Shown: piece by piece, positions 17,909 through 26,536 of the stretch | How the letters are laid out: each line of letters starts with the position of its first letter | Position numbering within the stretch: position 1 is the first letter of the stretch | Assembly (NCBI GenBank): GCA_023701135.1 | Contig: JAMPXP010000014.1 | Coordinates: forward strand, 89,899-153,898 | Source: Desulfobacula sp. | GTDB taxonomy: Bacteria; Desulfobacterota; Desulfobacteria; Desulfobacterales; Desulfobacteraceae | Length of the DNA stretch: 64,000 nt | Reading direction: 5' to 3' | Notes under the pieces: model-generated | Database searches by the model: none | Told to the model about the DNA's origin: nothing | What the model saw: only the letters and a program-made list of their open reading frames with translations | Position numbers and translations under genes: made by a program

Positions 17909-17990
17909 TTTTTATAAGTATCACCCATCTTAGTCAAGTTGAATGAAACTATAATAGTTATAAATTACTAAATATTACTGATAATGACAA
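17909..17990 (-). promoter_or_regulatory. mop promoter with AT-rich upstream motif
   Basis: Reading towards mop, TTGACT (17937-17932) can serve as -35, with TATAAA 15 bases on or TAAAAA 17 bases on as -10. Immediately upstream lies an AT-rich block (17947-17990) containing AATAGTTATAA (17953-17963), also part of the near-palindrome AACTATAATAGTT. The same core occurs upstream of the DUF364/TiaS-like divergent pair, and a diverged version (AATAGTAATAA) lies before the TonB receptor, in both cases ahead of TTGAC(A/T). I read it as a binding site for a shared regulator. The remaining bases between mop and the LysR gene show nothing else. Confidence 0.55.
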
Positions 17991-18058
17991 ATTAAAACTT
18001 TATTTTTTAGAAATTTTATGCAGGAATGGGATGATGGGGAATGACCTGACGGAGCCGG

Positions 18059-18955
18059 CTAATCCACCCCGAATTCCGAGGGTTTCAGCCGGGTCAGGTA
18101 ATCCACCAGCAATTGGTTTTTCTGAAAGGCCAGGCGTTCTTTTTTGATATAAATATGGAATTCGTCGGCTGCGGGTTTGATATGGGGAAAGGGGTCCACC
18201 AGGGCGCCGGTCTCCAGTTCCGTGATGACGGTATACCGCGGAACAAAGCCGATGCCGATGCCGGCCACGGCGCCGTTGATGAGTCCCCGGATATGGTTGA
18301 TCTGCATGACGTTTTTCAGGCAGCCCTGTTTATCGGCCGGAATGGCGGTGATAAAATTATGCCACCATTCCAGATCCTTATCCATGGAGAGGATTTTCAC
18401 CCGCTCCAGGTCGTCCAGGGAGGAGATGTGTTCCGTTTCGATGAATTTGGGGGATGCAATGGTGATATACTGTTCCCGGAAAAGATGGATGCGTTCCAGA
18501 TTCTGGTGCAGATGGGGTTTGCAGTCAATGATCAGGTCCACCTGGTCCTGGATCAGAGGGTCGATGAGATAATGGGAAAACAAAAAATCCAGGTGGATGT
18601 CGGGATAGGTATGCAGAAAATCCCGGATATGGTTCATGAGGATGGTGGTGCCGAATTCCACCGTGCTGCCGATGCGGATGGTGAAAATGATTTTTTCCTT
18701 GAAAAGGGCCATGTCCTGTTCGGCCTTTTCAATTTCATAAAAAATTTTTTCACAGGACCGGAACAGGGTCTTCCCGGCCTCCGTCAGCGTCAGGTGTTTG
18801 CCTTTCCGGTCGATGAGGGAGGTTTCAATGGAGGCTTCCAGTTTTTTAACGGCGTGGCTGACCGCGCTCTGGGTGACGCAGAGATGTTCGGCGGCCTTGG
18901 TGAAATTCTGGATTTTTCCTAAAGTGAAGAAAGTTTTAAGCTGATACAGGTCCAT
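18059..18955 (-). CDS. LysR-family transcriptional regulator
   Basis: A 298-residue regulator. The N-terminal winged helix-turn-helix reads LYQLKTFFTLGKIQNFTKAAEHLCVTQSAVSHAVKKLE, the classic LysR pattern, followed by SLIDRKGKHLTLTEAG; the rest is a periplasmic-binding-protein-like effector domain. The ATG at 18955 has GGAG about seven bases upstream; a longer frame exists but has no coding character. It is divergent from the ALDH7-type gene with a 133-base intergenic region holding an inverted repeat, so the adjacent dehydrogenases are the obvious targets. It also lies upstream of mop on the same strand, but 224 bases away with a separate mop promoter. The effector is unknown. Confidence 0.85.
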   Translation of the reverse strand: MDLYQLKTFFTLGKIQNFTKAAEHLCVTQSAVSHAVKKLEASIETSLIDRKGKHLTLTEAGKTLFRSCEKIFYEIEKAEQDMALFKEKIIFTIRIGSTVEFGTTILMNHIRDFLHTYPDIHLDFLFSHYLIDPLIQDQVDLIIDCKPHLHQNLERIHLFREQYITIASPKFIETEHISSLDDLERVKILSMDKDLEWWHNFITAIPADKQGCLKNVMQINHIRGLINGAVAGIGIGFVPRYTVITELETGALVDPFPHIKPAADEFHIYIKKERLAFQKNQLLVDYLTRLKPSEFGVD

Positions 18956-18976
18956 GGCAGCTCCGTCATGAAAATT

Positions 18977-19032
18977 ATTCATGTTAAACATAAATATTAT
19001 GAATTTTACTTTAACAAATCCGTTTGTATAAT
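18977..19032. promoter_or_regulatory. LysR-type operator and promoter between the regulator and the dehydrogenase operon
   Basis: ATTCAT (18977-18982) and ATGAAT (18999-19004) form a perfect inverted repeat around an AT-rich centre, the kind of dyad LysR proteins bind. Overlapping it, a possible -35 TTTTAC (19004-19009) is followed after 17 bases by a perfect -10 TATAAT (19027-19032) reading towards the dehydrogenase gene. Confidence 0.5.
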
Positions 19033-19088
19033 ACCAGCTATAGTCAGGCAAAAACGGATGTATTTTTTTAGTTATATATGGGGATGAT

Positions 19089-20654
19089 ATGGAAAAACAG
19101 AATATTGAAGCGATACTCAAGGATTTGGGCGTCAAGCCCGTCAATTCCGGTGCCACCACCGGGTCCTCCCAAGGATGGATCAATACCACGGGAAAGGAAC
19201 TGGTCTCCTATTCCCCCATTAACGGGGAGCCTCTGGCTGCGGTCCGTCAGGCCGGGTCCGCCGATTATGAAGCCGTGATGGCCAAGGCGCAACAGGCCTT
19301 TGTCAAATTCAGGATGATGCCGGCCCCCCGGCGGGGGGAGATCATCCGGGAAATTGCCTCGGCCCTGCGGGAGAAAAAAGAAACCCTGGGGGCCCTGGTC
19401 ACCCTTGAAACCGGAAAAATCAAATCCGAGGGCCAGGGCGAAGTCCAGGAAATGATCGATATTGCCGATTTTTCCGTGGGTTTGAGCCGTCAGCTCCACG
19501 GATTGACCATGCACAGTGAAAGACCCTTTCACCGGATGTATGAACAATGGCATCCCCTGGGCATCATCGGCATCATTACGGCTTTTAATTTTCCTGTGGC
19601 GGTCTGGTCGTGGAATGCTTTGATTGCGGCCGTCTGCGGGGATGTGAACCTGTTCAAGCCCAGCTCGAAAACCCCGCTCACCGCCATTGCCGTCCAGAAC
19701 ATCATCGCCCCGGTGGTGGACCGGTATGACATTGACGGCGTGTTCAATATGATCATCGGGGACCGCAATGAGGTGGGGGACCCCATGCTCAATGACAAAC
19801 GGATTCCCCTCATCAGCGCCACGGGCTCCACGGGCATGGGCATCAAGGTGGCCACCTCGGTGGCGGCCCGCCTGGGTCGGTCCCTGCTGGAACTGGGAGG
19901 GAACAACGCCATTATCATCACGGAAGACGCCGATCTTGACATGGCGCTCCGGGCCGTTCTCTTCGGCGCCGTGGGCACGGCGGGCCAGCGGTGCACCTCC
20001 ACCCGGCGCATCATTGTCCATCGGCAGATCAAAGAAAAATTTACGGCCATGCTGGTCCATGCCTATGGCCAGATCCGCATCGGCCATCCCATGGCCGACG
20101 ACACCCTCATGGGACCCCTCATCGACGGCCAGGCCCAAATCAATATGATGAAGGCCATTGAGGCGGCCCTCAGCCAGGGCGGAAAATTGGTATACGGCGG
20201 AGGCCCCATTACCGTAAAGGGTCTGGAAAATGGAAGCTTCGTGACCCCGGCCCTTATTGAAGCCGAAAATCATTATTCCATTGTCCAGGAAGAGACCTTT
20301 GCGCCCATCATGTATATCATCGGGTATGACAGCTTTGAAGAAGCCTTGCGGCTTCACAATGATGTTCCCCAGGGGCTTTCCAGCGCCGTTTTCACCCGTT
20401 CCGTCAAATACCAGGAAGAATTCCTGTCCCACAGGGGGTCCGACTGCGGCATCGCCAATGTCAATATCGGCACCAGCGGAGCGGAAATCGGCGGGGCCTT
20501 TGGCGGGGAAAAGGAAACCGGCGGGGGCCGGGAATCCGGCAGCGATGCCTGGAAAATCTATATGCGCCGCCAGACCAATACCATCAACTGGGGAGACGAA
20601 CTGCCCCTGGCCCAGGGCATTGTCTTTGACGTTAGCGGGAGAACCCATGAATAA
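19089..20654 (+). CDS. ALDH7-family aldehyde dehydrogenase (aminoadipate-semialdehyde/piperideine-6-carboxylate dehydrogenase type)
   Basis: A 521-residue NAD(P)-dependent aldehyde dehydrogenase. VNSGATTGSSQGW and VRQASxADYE-like VRQAGSADYE near the N-terminus, WNALIAAVCGD and particularly GGNNAIIITEDADLD with GTAGQRCTSTRR around the catalytic Cys are diagnostic of the ALDH7/antiquitin branch, which oxidises aminoadipate semialdehyde in lysine breakdown. The general base Glu lies in LLELGGNN. The ATG at 19089 follows GGGGATGATAT. The P5C dehydrogenase gene overlaps its end by eight bases. Control by the divergent LysR gene is likely. Some ALDH7 enzymes act on other semialdehydes, so the substrate is inferred. 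Confidence 0.85.
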   Translation: MEKQNIEAILKDLGVKPVNSGATTGSSQGWINTTGKELVSYSPINGEPLAAVRQAGSADYEAVMAKAQQAFVKFRMMPAPRRGEIIREIASALREKKETLGALVTLETGKIKSEGQGEVQEMIDIADFSVGLSRQLHGLTMHSERPFHRMYEQWHPLGIIGIITAFNFPVAVWSWNALIAAVCGDVNLFKPSSKTPLTAIAVQNIIAPVVDRYDIDGVFNMIIGDRNEVGDPMLNDKRIPLISATGSTGMGIKVATSVAARLGRSLLELGGNNAIIITEDADLDMALRAVLFGAVGTAGQRCTSTRRIIVHRQIKEKFTAMLVHAYGQIRIGHPMADDTLMGPLIDGQAQINMMKAIEAALSQGGKLVYGGGPITVKGLENGSFVTPALIEAENHYSIVQEETFAPIMYIIGYDSFEEALRLHNDVPQGLSSAVFTRSVKYQEEFLSHRGSDCGIANVNIGTSGAEIGGAFGGEKETGGGRESGSDAWKIYMRRQTNTINWGDELPLAQGIVFDVSGRTHE

Positions 20655-22275
20655 CGGCATTTTTACCTTACCCCCGGCCTATAATGAACCGGTCAAGCAA
20701 TTCCTGCCCGGCAGCGTGGAGAGGCAAGGGCTTGAAGTGGAACTGAACCGGCAACTGGCCAGGGTTGAGGATATTCCCCTGATCATTGGCGGCCGGGAGA
20801 TCCGGACCCCGGACCAGGGCAAGGTGGTCTGCCCCCATGATCATTCAAAAACCATTGCCGTCTTCAGCAATGCCGGAGCCCCGGAGGTTGAACATGCTAT
20901 TGAGGCGGCGCTTAAGGCCAAACCGGCCTGGGAAGCCATGCCCTGGCAGGACCGGGCTTCGATTTTTCTGAAAGCCGCAGACCTGATTTCCAAAAAATAT
21001 ACCTATCTGCTGAACGCCGCCACCATGCTGGGGCAGTCCAAAAACGCCTTCCAGGCAGAGATTGACGCCACCTGTGAACTGGTTGATTTTTTCAGGTTCA
21101 ATGCCGGGTTCATGGAGGAGATCTACAGCCGTCAGCCCATTTCGGAAAAAGGCTTCTGGAACCGGACCGAATACCGGGCCCTTGAAGGATTCGTCTTTGC
21201 CCTGACCCCCTTTAATTTTACGGCCATTGCCGGAAACCTCTGCGGAGCCCCGGCCCTCATGGGAAATACCATTGTGTGGAAACCGGCGTCAACAGCGGTC
21301 CTGTCCGGGTATTACATGATGAAGATCCTGAAGGAAGCCGGGCTTCCCGACGGGGTCATCAATTTTATCCCTGGAAAAGGGTCCGTGGTGGGGGAGGTGG
21401 TGCTGAACCACCGGGAACTGGCCGGGATCCATTTTACCGGGTCCACCCAGGTGTTCAGAACCCTGTGGAAAAAGGTCGGACAGAATATCAACATCTATAA
21501 ATCATATCCTCGGCTGGTGGGTGAAACCGGGGGAAAAGATTATATTTTCATGCACCCCTCCGCCGATATCGCCCAGGTGGTGACGGCGGCCGTGCGGGGA
21601 GCCTTTGAATATCAGGGACAGAAATGCAGCGCCTGTTCCAGGATCTATGTGCCGAGGTCTGCATGGAAAGACATGGAAGAAATCCTCAGGACCACGGTGG
21701 AGACCATTACCATGGGAAGCGTCACGGAATTCAGGAATTTCATGAATGCCGTCATTGACGAGGCGGCCTTTGACCATGCCAAGGGCTTTTTAGACCGGAC
21801 CAAGGCCTCGGACAAGGCCCGGATACTGGTGGGGGGAAATGCGGACAAGTCCAGGGGATATTTTATCGGCCCCACGGTGATTGTGACCCAGGACCCCTAT
21901 TATGAATCCATGACCGAGGAAATCTTCGCCCCCATCCTGACCCTGTATGTCTATGAAGACGAAGACCTTGACCAGGCCCTGGACCTGGTGGACCAGACCT
22001 CGGCCTATGCCCTGACCGGGGCCATATTTGCTTCGGACCGGCAGGCCATCGGCCATATGACGGCGAAACTGACCCATTCCGCAGGGAATTTTTATATCAA
22101 CGACAAACCCACAGGCGCCGTGGTGGGCCAACAGCCCTTCGGCGGCGCCAGGGCCAGCGGGACCAATGACAAGGCCGGCAGTCTGCTGAACCTTCTGCGC
22201 TGGACATCGGCCAGAACCATCAAGGAAACCTTTGTTCCTCCGGAACATTATTCTTACCCCTTCATGACGGATTGA
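20647..22275 (+). CDS. pruA: 1-pyrroline-5-carboxylate dehydrogenase
   Basis: A 542-residue enzyme when started at the ATG at 20647; the frame is open far upstream but that part runs through the ALDH7 gene. ALTPFNFTAIAGN, the GETGGKD motif with the general base Glu, and FEYQGQKCSACSRIYVP with the catalytic Cys are those of stand-alone delta-1-pyrroline-5-carboxylate dehydrogenase (human ALDH4A1/bacterial RocA type), which makes glutamate from glutamate semialdehyde with NAD. No proline dehydrogenase gene is seen nearby, so it may work on P5C from ornithine, or on another semialdehyde with its ALDH7 partner. It is co-transcribed with the ALDH7 gene. Confidence 0.85.
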   Translation: MNNGIFTLPPAYNEPVKQFLPGSVERQGLEVELNRQLARVEDIPLIIGGREIRTPDQGKVVCPHDHSKTIAVFSNAGAPEVEHAIEAALKAKPAWEAMPWQDRASIFLKAADLISKKYTYLLNAATMLGQSKNAFQAEIDATCELVDFFRFNAGFMEEIYSRQPISEKGFWNRTEYRALEGFVFALTPFNFTAIAGNLCGAPALMGNTIVWKPASTAVLSGYYMMKILKEAGLPDGVINFIPGKGSVVGEVVLNHRELAGIHFTGSTQVFRTLWKKVGQNINIYKSYPRLVGETGGKDYIFMHPSADIAQVVTAAVRGAFEYQGQKCSACSRIYVPRSAWKDMEEILRTTVETITMGSVTEFRNFMNAVIDEAAFDHAKGFLDRTKASDKARILVGGNADKSRGYFIGPTVIVTQDPYYESMTEEIFAPILTLYVYEDEDLDQALDLVDQTSAYALTGAIFASDRQAIGHMTAKLTHSAGNFYINDKPTGAVVGQQPFGGARASGTNDKAGSLLNLLRWTSARTIKETFVPPEHYSYPFMTD

Positions 22276-22291
22276 TGAGGAGCCACAAACC

Positions 22292-22477
22292 ATGCTGACG
22301 GATGTGAAGAAGAGAGTCAAAAAGACGAAAAAGAAATCGAGCCAAACGGAAAAATTTGAGATTTATGGGGATGTGCTGATTGAGAAAACAGTGATGCCCA
22401 ATGGCCGGGCAGGCCGGATTTACCTGCCCATGGAATGGATCGGCAAAAAAGTCAAAATCGTTAAGATCATCAGATAG
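22292..22477 (+). CDS. Small DUF2080-family (transposase-associated) protein
   Basis: A 61-residue basic protein with a Lys-rich N-terminus and the compact motif EIYGDVLIEKTVMPNGRAG followed by RIYLPMEWIGKKVKIVKI, which I recognise as DUF2080, a family described as associated with transposases in archaea. The start ATG has GAGG upstream, 17 bases after the P5C dehydrogenase stop. No transposase gene or inverted repeat is seen on either side, so it is either a leftover of an element or a domesticated small RNA- or DNA-binding protein. Its end is 16 bases from the opposing TiaS-like gene. Confidence 0.65.
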   Translation: MLTDVKKRVKKTKKKSSQTEKFEIYGDVLIEKTVMPNGRAGRIYLPMEWIGKKVKIVKIIR

Positions 22478-22493
22478 AAAAATCAGGGCCGAT

Positions 22494-23243
22494 TCAATAT
22501 TCCTTTGCTTCTTTTTTGGTAATGGTCCGAAATGGGATGCCGGTATGTACTGCATCCTCGTTGGCGGTCACTACAATCACCCGTCTATGGTCCATCCGGA
22601 CGGTTTTTGTTTTTTCCGACCCGATATGGACATGGGCATCCATGGGCAGAGGATCGCCATTCCGGGTAACGAGCTGATCAACGAACGGATAGGCGCACAG
22701 GGTTTCAACTTTGACAATATCTCCCGGCCGGCCCAGATGATACCATCCCCTGTACCGGCCGTCGTTTCCAAGAAGCCTGAGGCCTAAACCGGCCAAGGCG
22801 CCCACAACCCCCTGGCCTGTCCCTCCGTGTTCCGAAAGATGGACCCCGGTTTGCCGGGCAAGGGCATAGGCCGCTGTCTTGGAGGACACTTTCACCTTGG
22901 CGGCCCTGCCGAATTCAATCAGGGCCTCGCGGTCAAGGCCTTCCGTCATTTCCGCCACACAGAGCCCGGGGTCTGACCCTTTTTCCGACCGGGTTTCAAG
23001 GAAATCAGCCATGAGATTAATAACAGGCTCAATGGTTTCCTGTTTCAGGGAAAGTTCAAAACACATGGAAGAATTATGGGAGGTATAGGGGATATCTTCA
23101 TGCACAAAGAGCTGGTGGCGGCTGACGGCGCTGGTACGGGCCAGGCCTTTTTCCTCCAGGATCCCGCATAAGCCTTCTACAAGCCACCCTGTTCCCCTGG
23201 TTCCGGGCATGTCCGTGTCATCAATACAAACGATATAATTCAT
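22494..23243 (-). CDS. TiaS-like (tRNA-Ile2 agmatinylcytidine synthetase-related) protein
   Basis: A 249-residue protein. It opens with VCIDDTDMPGTRGTGWLVE, the counterpart of the GIDDTDSxxGMCT motif of archaeal TiaS, and has a second family hallmark, GGTGQGVVGALAGLGL, near residue 145. The C-terminal zinc-ribbon and OB parts of true TiaS are missing or replaced by a short beta-rich tail, so it is a short relative, not an obvious tRNA-modifying enzyme. The ATG at 23243 has AGAGAGGGA upstream. It is divergent from the DUF364 gene, with promoters facing away from a shared AT-rich motif, which ties it to the transport locus. Function unknown; an ATP-dependent kinase- or ligase-like step is possible from the family. 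Confidence 0.7.
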   Translation of the reverse strand: MNYIVCIDDTDMPGTRGTGWLVEGLCGILEEKGLARTSAVSRHQLFVHEDIPYTSHNSSMCFELSLKQETIEPVINLMADFLETRSEKGSDPGLCVAEMTEGLDREALIEFGRAAKVKVSSKTAAYALARQTGVHLSEHGGTGQGVVGALAGLGLRLLGNDGRYRGWYHLGRPGDIVKVETLCAYPFVDQLVTRNGDPLPMDAHVHIGSEKTKTVRMDHRRVIVVTANEDAVHTGIPFRTITKKEAKEY

Positions 23244-23273
23244 TTTTGTCCCTCTCTCTTCTGTTTTTTGCAG

Positions 23274-23400
23274 GATATAGAGAAAACAAAATGGGAAGTC
23301 AATCGAAAAAGTACATCTATAGTTATAAATAGTTATAATTGGTTCATATAAATCACTATACATAAATATACTTGACAAGATCAACCAAAACACCTATTCA
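23274..23400. promoter_or_regulatory. Divergent promoters around a shared AT-rich motif
   Basis: Leftward: TTGACT (23302-23297), 17 bases, TATATC (23279-23274). Rightward: TTGACA (23372-23377), 17 bases, TATTCA (23395-23400). Between them lies AGTTATAAATAGTTATAAT beginning at 23321, made of two direct AGTTATA units ten bases apart and followed by TGGTT. Almost the same sequence, AGTTATAAATAGTAATAAT, starts at 30528 upstream of the TonB receptor, and its core AATAGTTATAA is found before mop. A single regulator binding here could control the transport locus and the TiaS-like gene together. Confidence 0.65.
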
Positions 23401-23442
23401 AATTTGGTCACATTGTAACTATTTTGGGATATATAAATAAAC

Positions 23443-24279
23443 ATGATTTTAGATCAGGCTTGCTTGTTTCTACACCGGGAACTCCATGAGATTTCCAAAA
23501 TTCAGGAAATAGTCATCAATCCAAATTTTACAGGTGTGTTGTTGGAAAATGAGGACATGGGCATGGCCATGAACGTCCGGAAAGGGTCCGGCAATCCTGC
23601 TGAAATCTTCATCCAGGCCATTGAGGCCCTGATCGGCCTTGATGGTCTCACAGGCCTGGATCGGCATTCAAAAACGGCTGATCCTCTCCTGCTTTCCGTA
23701 AAGGTGGCCCTGATCAATGCACTATCAAAACCGTTTATGACCGAGGAATACCTTCACGCCGGGGGGTATATTACCGCCCAGGGCCGGGATCATTATTCCA
23801 TCAGGGAAATGGTAAAACATCAGACGGTGGTCATTGTCGGTTTTGGCGGCAATGTGACCAAAATTGCAAGCCGGGCAGCCAGGGTTTATGTCACGGAATT
23901 GGAACCGGAGCGGTTTTATTCCACCGTGGTGAATGCAAAAGGGCGTTCTAAGGGGCCTTTTTGTGCGGATCTCATTCATGCCCGGGAGGCAGAGCCCTAT
24001 TTCAGAAAAGCCGATTCCATTATTTTGACCGGATCCACCCTTGTTACCGGGACCATGGAAGACATATTGGGAAAATGTCATGGAAAACGGGTCATCGTGT
24101 ATGGAATGACGGCCGGATTTTTTCCGGAGCCTTTGTTTGACAGGGGGGTTGATGCTGTCGCAACGACTGTTGTGAAAGATTCCTTTCAGATGATGGAGGC
24201 CTTAAAAAACTGCGGTCCCATGGTGGAACGATTTTTTTCAGGAGCAGGACAGGAGCTGTTTATTCAGAAAAATAAATGA
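23443..24279 (+). CDS. DUF4213/DUF364 putative heavy-metal chelation protein
   Basis: A 278-residue cytoplasmic protein. The N-terminal part (residues 1-100) resembles DUF4213 and the C-terminal part is the Rossmann-like DUF364 domain: VVIVGFGGNVTKIASRAARVYVTELEP, then ADSIILTGSTLVTGTMEDILG and VIVYGMTAGFFPEPLFDRGVDAVATTVV. The family is described as a putative heavy-metal-chelating domain from its crystal structure and is often found beside metal ABC importers. It is the first gene of the long plus-strand locus and overlaps the next gene by four bases (ATGA). It may receive or store the imported metal, but this is not shown by the sequence. Confidence 0.75.
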   Translation: MILDQACLFLHRELHEISKIQEIVINPNFTGVLLENEDMGMAMNVRKGSGNPAEIFIQAIEALIGLDGLTGLDRHSKTADPLLLSVKVALINALSKPFMTEEYLHAGGYITAQGRDHYSIREMVKHQTVVIVGFGGNVTKIASRAARVYVTELEPERFYSTVVNAKGRSKGPFCADLIHAREAEPYFRKADSIILTGSTLVTGTMEDILGKCHGKRVIVYGMTAGFFPEPLFDRGVDAVATTVVKDSFQMMEALKNCGPMVERFFSGAGQELFIQKNK

Positions 24280-25907
24280 AGAAGAATTTGATTAAAAAAG
24301 GGCCGATTTTACAACTCCTTTTTATACTGACGTTGACACTTCTGCCTGGGGTGTCGGCCTGGGCTGACAAGCGGGTGGAAAAGGACCTGGACAATGACGG
24401 CCGGCCGGACCAGGTATTGACCTATAATGACGCCGGGGTCATCCTGAAGGTTGAATCCGATAAAGACCAGGATGGTTTTTTTGAAAGCCTCCAGCATTAT
24501 CAGGAGGGAAAACTGGTCAGGATCGAAAGGGACACGGATAACGACCAAAAGACGGACTGTATCGATTATATTGAAAATGAGAAGAGAACCCGTCAGGAAA
24601 AGTTTGATGCCAGGGGAAACCTGATCCAGGTGTCCCTGTTTGACGGAGCCGAACAGATCACTCTGATGAAAAAGGATACCACCGGGGATCGAAAATTCGA
24701 CACCCTGTATCATTTTAAAGCCGGGGTACTCTCGTCTTCCACAAAAGACACGGACGCCAATGAAAAACCCAACGTCTTCTGCGCCTACAAGAACCAGATG
24801 CCCACGGAACAGCGGGTGGATGACAATGAAGACGGTATCATGGACAAGGTCCTTGTCTTTAACACCGCAGGAGAACTAGAAAAGCTTTATAAAGACCCCT
24901 ATGCCAAAGAACGATACCGGATTACGGTGTCTTTTGAAAAGGGGGAGATCATCTCCCAGGAGAGGGACAGAAACGAGGACGGCAAACCCGATGATATCAC
25001 CCTGTTTAAAAAGGGAACGGCTTCGGAGCAAAAAAAGGACAGTAATTTTGACGGCCGGTTTGATACGTTTACCGTTTTCATGAAGGGTCTTCCCAAAACC
25101 CAGGAAAAAGACAGTAATTTTGACGGGAAAATGGATTATTTTGCCGAATTTGACGACAAAGGCGAGGTTTTAAAAACCCGTGAAGATACAAATGAAAACG
25201 GAAAGCCGGACCGGACCCGGCATTACCGGGCCGGCAGTCTTTATAAAATGGAGTCTGACGCCAATGATGATGAATTCTTTGAAACCGTTTCCCTGCTGGA
25301 AAACAATCGGATAACAAAGACCCTCATTGACCGGAACCAGGACGGCAAGGCGGATATGGAGGTTTTTTTCAATGGGAACCAGGAAAAGAAACGCCTGATC
25401 AGTGATGCCGATTTTGACGGGTATTTTGAGACCACCCAGGTCTATGATAATCCGGCATGGACCACCATTGTCGCTTTGGATTCCGATGGGGACAAAACCC
25501 CTGATATCCGCTCCTATTATAAGGATACAGTCTTAAGACAAAAAGAAATCGATGAAAATGGCGATGGGGTCATGGACCTGGTTGAGGTGTTTAATCCAAA
25601 AGGGGAACTTGAGCGGGTTGAAGAGAAAAAAGCCGGGAAAACAGCGCTGACCTGGTTTTATGGTAAAGGGGAAGTCCTTCTCCGGGGAGAGGAAGATAAG
25701 AATCAGGATGGGAAAACCGAGATCTGGTATATCTACGAAAACGGAAAATTAAAAACCGTGGAGGAAGATACCAATTTCGACGGAAAGCCCGATTTGTGGG
25801 AAGAGTATGATGACATCGAGGCGCTCGTAAAACGGTCAAAGGATCTTGATTTTGACGGGACCCCCGATTTCACGGATGTTGTTGGAAACGCTGAAAAAGA
25901 CAGTTAG
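24276..25907 (+). CDS. Exported protein of about 18 EF-hand-like Asp-rich repeats
   Basis: A 543-residue protein with a signal peptide (ILQLLFILTLTLLPGVSAWA). The rest is a tandem array of units about 22-36 residues long, each with an acidic calcium-loop-like core such as DLDNDGRPD, DRNEDGKPD, DSNFDGRFD, DTNENGKPD, DSDGDKTPD, DENGDGVMD or DTNFDGKPD, separated by short beta-strand segments containing Y/F and G. Loops of this DxDxDG form bind calcium in dockerins and thrombospondin type-3 repeats. I do not recognise a named family. It is translationally coupled to the DUF364 gene and precedes exbB, so it probably acts in the periplasm or at the outer membrane as a metal-binding or scaffold component of the uptake system. 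Confidence 0.7.
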   Translation: MKKNLIKKGPILQLLFILTLTLLPGVSAWADKRVEKDLDNDGRPDQVLTYNDAGVILKVESDKDQDGFFESLQHYQEGKLVRIERDTDNDQKTDCIDYIENEKRTRQEKFDARGNLIQVSLFDGAEQITLMKKDTTGDRKFDTLYHFKAGVLSSSTKDTDANEKPNVFCAYKNQMPTEQRVDDNEDGIMDKVLVFNTAGELEKLYKDPYAKERYRITVSFEKGEIISQERDRNEDGKPDDITLFKKGTASEQKKDSNFDGRFDTFTVFMKGLPKTQEKDSNFDGKMDYFAEFDDKGEVLKTREDTNENGKPDRTRHYRAGSLYKMESDANDDEFFETVSLLENNRITKTLIDRNQDGKADMEVFFNGNQEKKRLISDADFDGYFETTQVYDNPAWTTIVALDSDGDKTPDIRSYYKDTVLRQKEIDENGDGVMDLVEVFNPKGELERVEEKKAGKTALTWFYGKGEVLLRGEEDKNQDGKTEIWYIYENGKLKTVEEDTNFDGKPDLWEEYDDIEALVKRSKDLDFDGTPDFTDVVGNAEKDS

Positions 25908-25923
25908 TCATGTGGAGGAAGTT

Positions 25924-26535
25924 ATGCTGGATTTGTTTTTAAAAGGCGGGATACTGATGTACCCGATATTGCTGTGTTCCGTCCTGGTGATTGCCATTTT
26001 TTGTGAACGGATGGTCCGTTATGCAATTATTCGCCGCCGGGGAGAAGACATAGAAATTAAAGTGGCAAAATTGATGAAGGAAGGGAATGAGGAGACCGCC
26101 CTGAAGGTGTCTCAAGAGAGCAATTCCCATATGGGGAGGGTCCTGGAAAAGGCCATCAAGGCAAAAGATCTGGAAAACGAAGTTCTTGAATCCGTAATTG
26201 TAAATGCAACGGAAAATGAAATCAGGGATCTGTCCTCTTATCTCCAGACCCTGGCCACCATCGGCAACATTGCCCCTTTGCTGGGCCTGCTGGGAACCAT
26301 TCTGGGCATGATCAAAGCTTTTATGGTGATCCAGGAGATGGGCGGCAAAGTCAATTCAGCAGTCTTGGCCGGCGGTATCTGGGAAGCCATGCTCACGACG
26401 GCGGCAGGGCTTTTTGTGGCCCTTCCGACCATGGCCGTCCACAGCTATCTTCTGTCAAAGGTGGATCAATACGAGGCAAGGCTTCAAAATGGATCGGTTC
26501 TCTTCCTGAAAGCCATTGCCAAAAAGGCGGTCTGA
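25924..26535 (+). CDS. exbB: ExbB/TolQ-like proton-channel protein
   Basis: A 203-residue membrane protein. The ATG at 25924 has GGAGG just upstream; the open frame begins earlier inside the preceding gene. It has an N-terminal helix (ILMYPILLCSVLVIAIFCERM), a cytoplasmic domain and two later helices with the family motifs LATIGNIAPLLGLLGTILGMIKAF and AGGIWEAMLTTAAGLFVALPTM. ExbB forms the pentameric motor that, with ExbD, couples the proton gradient to TonB. Its position directly before exbD and tonB and close to a TonB-dependent receptor points to a dedicated motor for this locus. Confidence 0.9.
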   Translation: MLDLFLKGGILMYPILLCSVLVIAIFCERMVRYAIIRRRGEDIEIKVAKLMKEGNEETALKVSQESNSHMGRVLEKAIKAKDLENEVLESVIVNATENEIRDLSSYLQTLATIGNIAPLLGLLGTILGMIKAFMVIQEMGGKVNSAVLAGGIWEAMLTTAAGLFVALPTMAVHSYLLSKVDQYEARLQNGSVLFLKAIAKKAV

Positions 26536-26536
26536 T

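Noticed and set aside
19068..20660. A 530-codon open frame antisense to the ALDH7-type gene
   Set aside because: It mirrors the sense gene almost exactly, has Gly/His/Asp-biased composition typical of the complement of GC-rich coding sequence, and shows no family motif.
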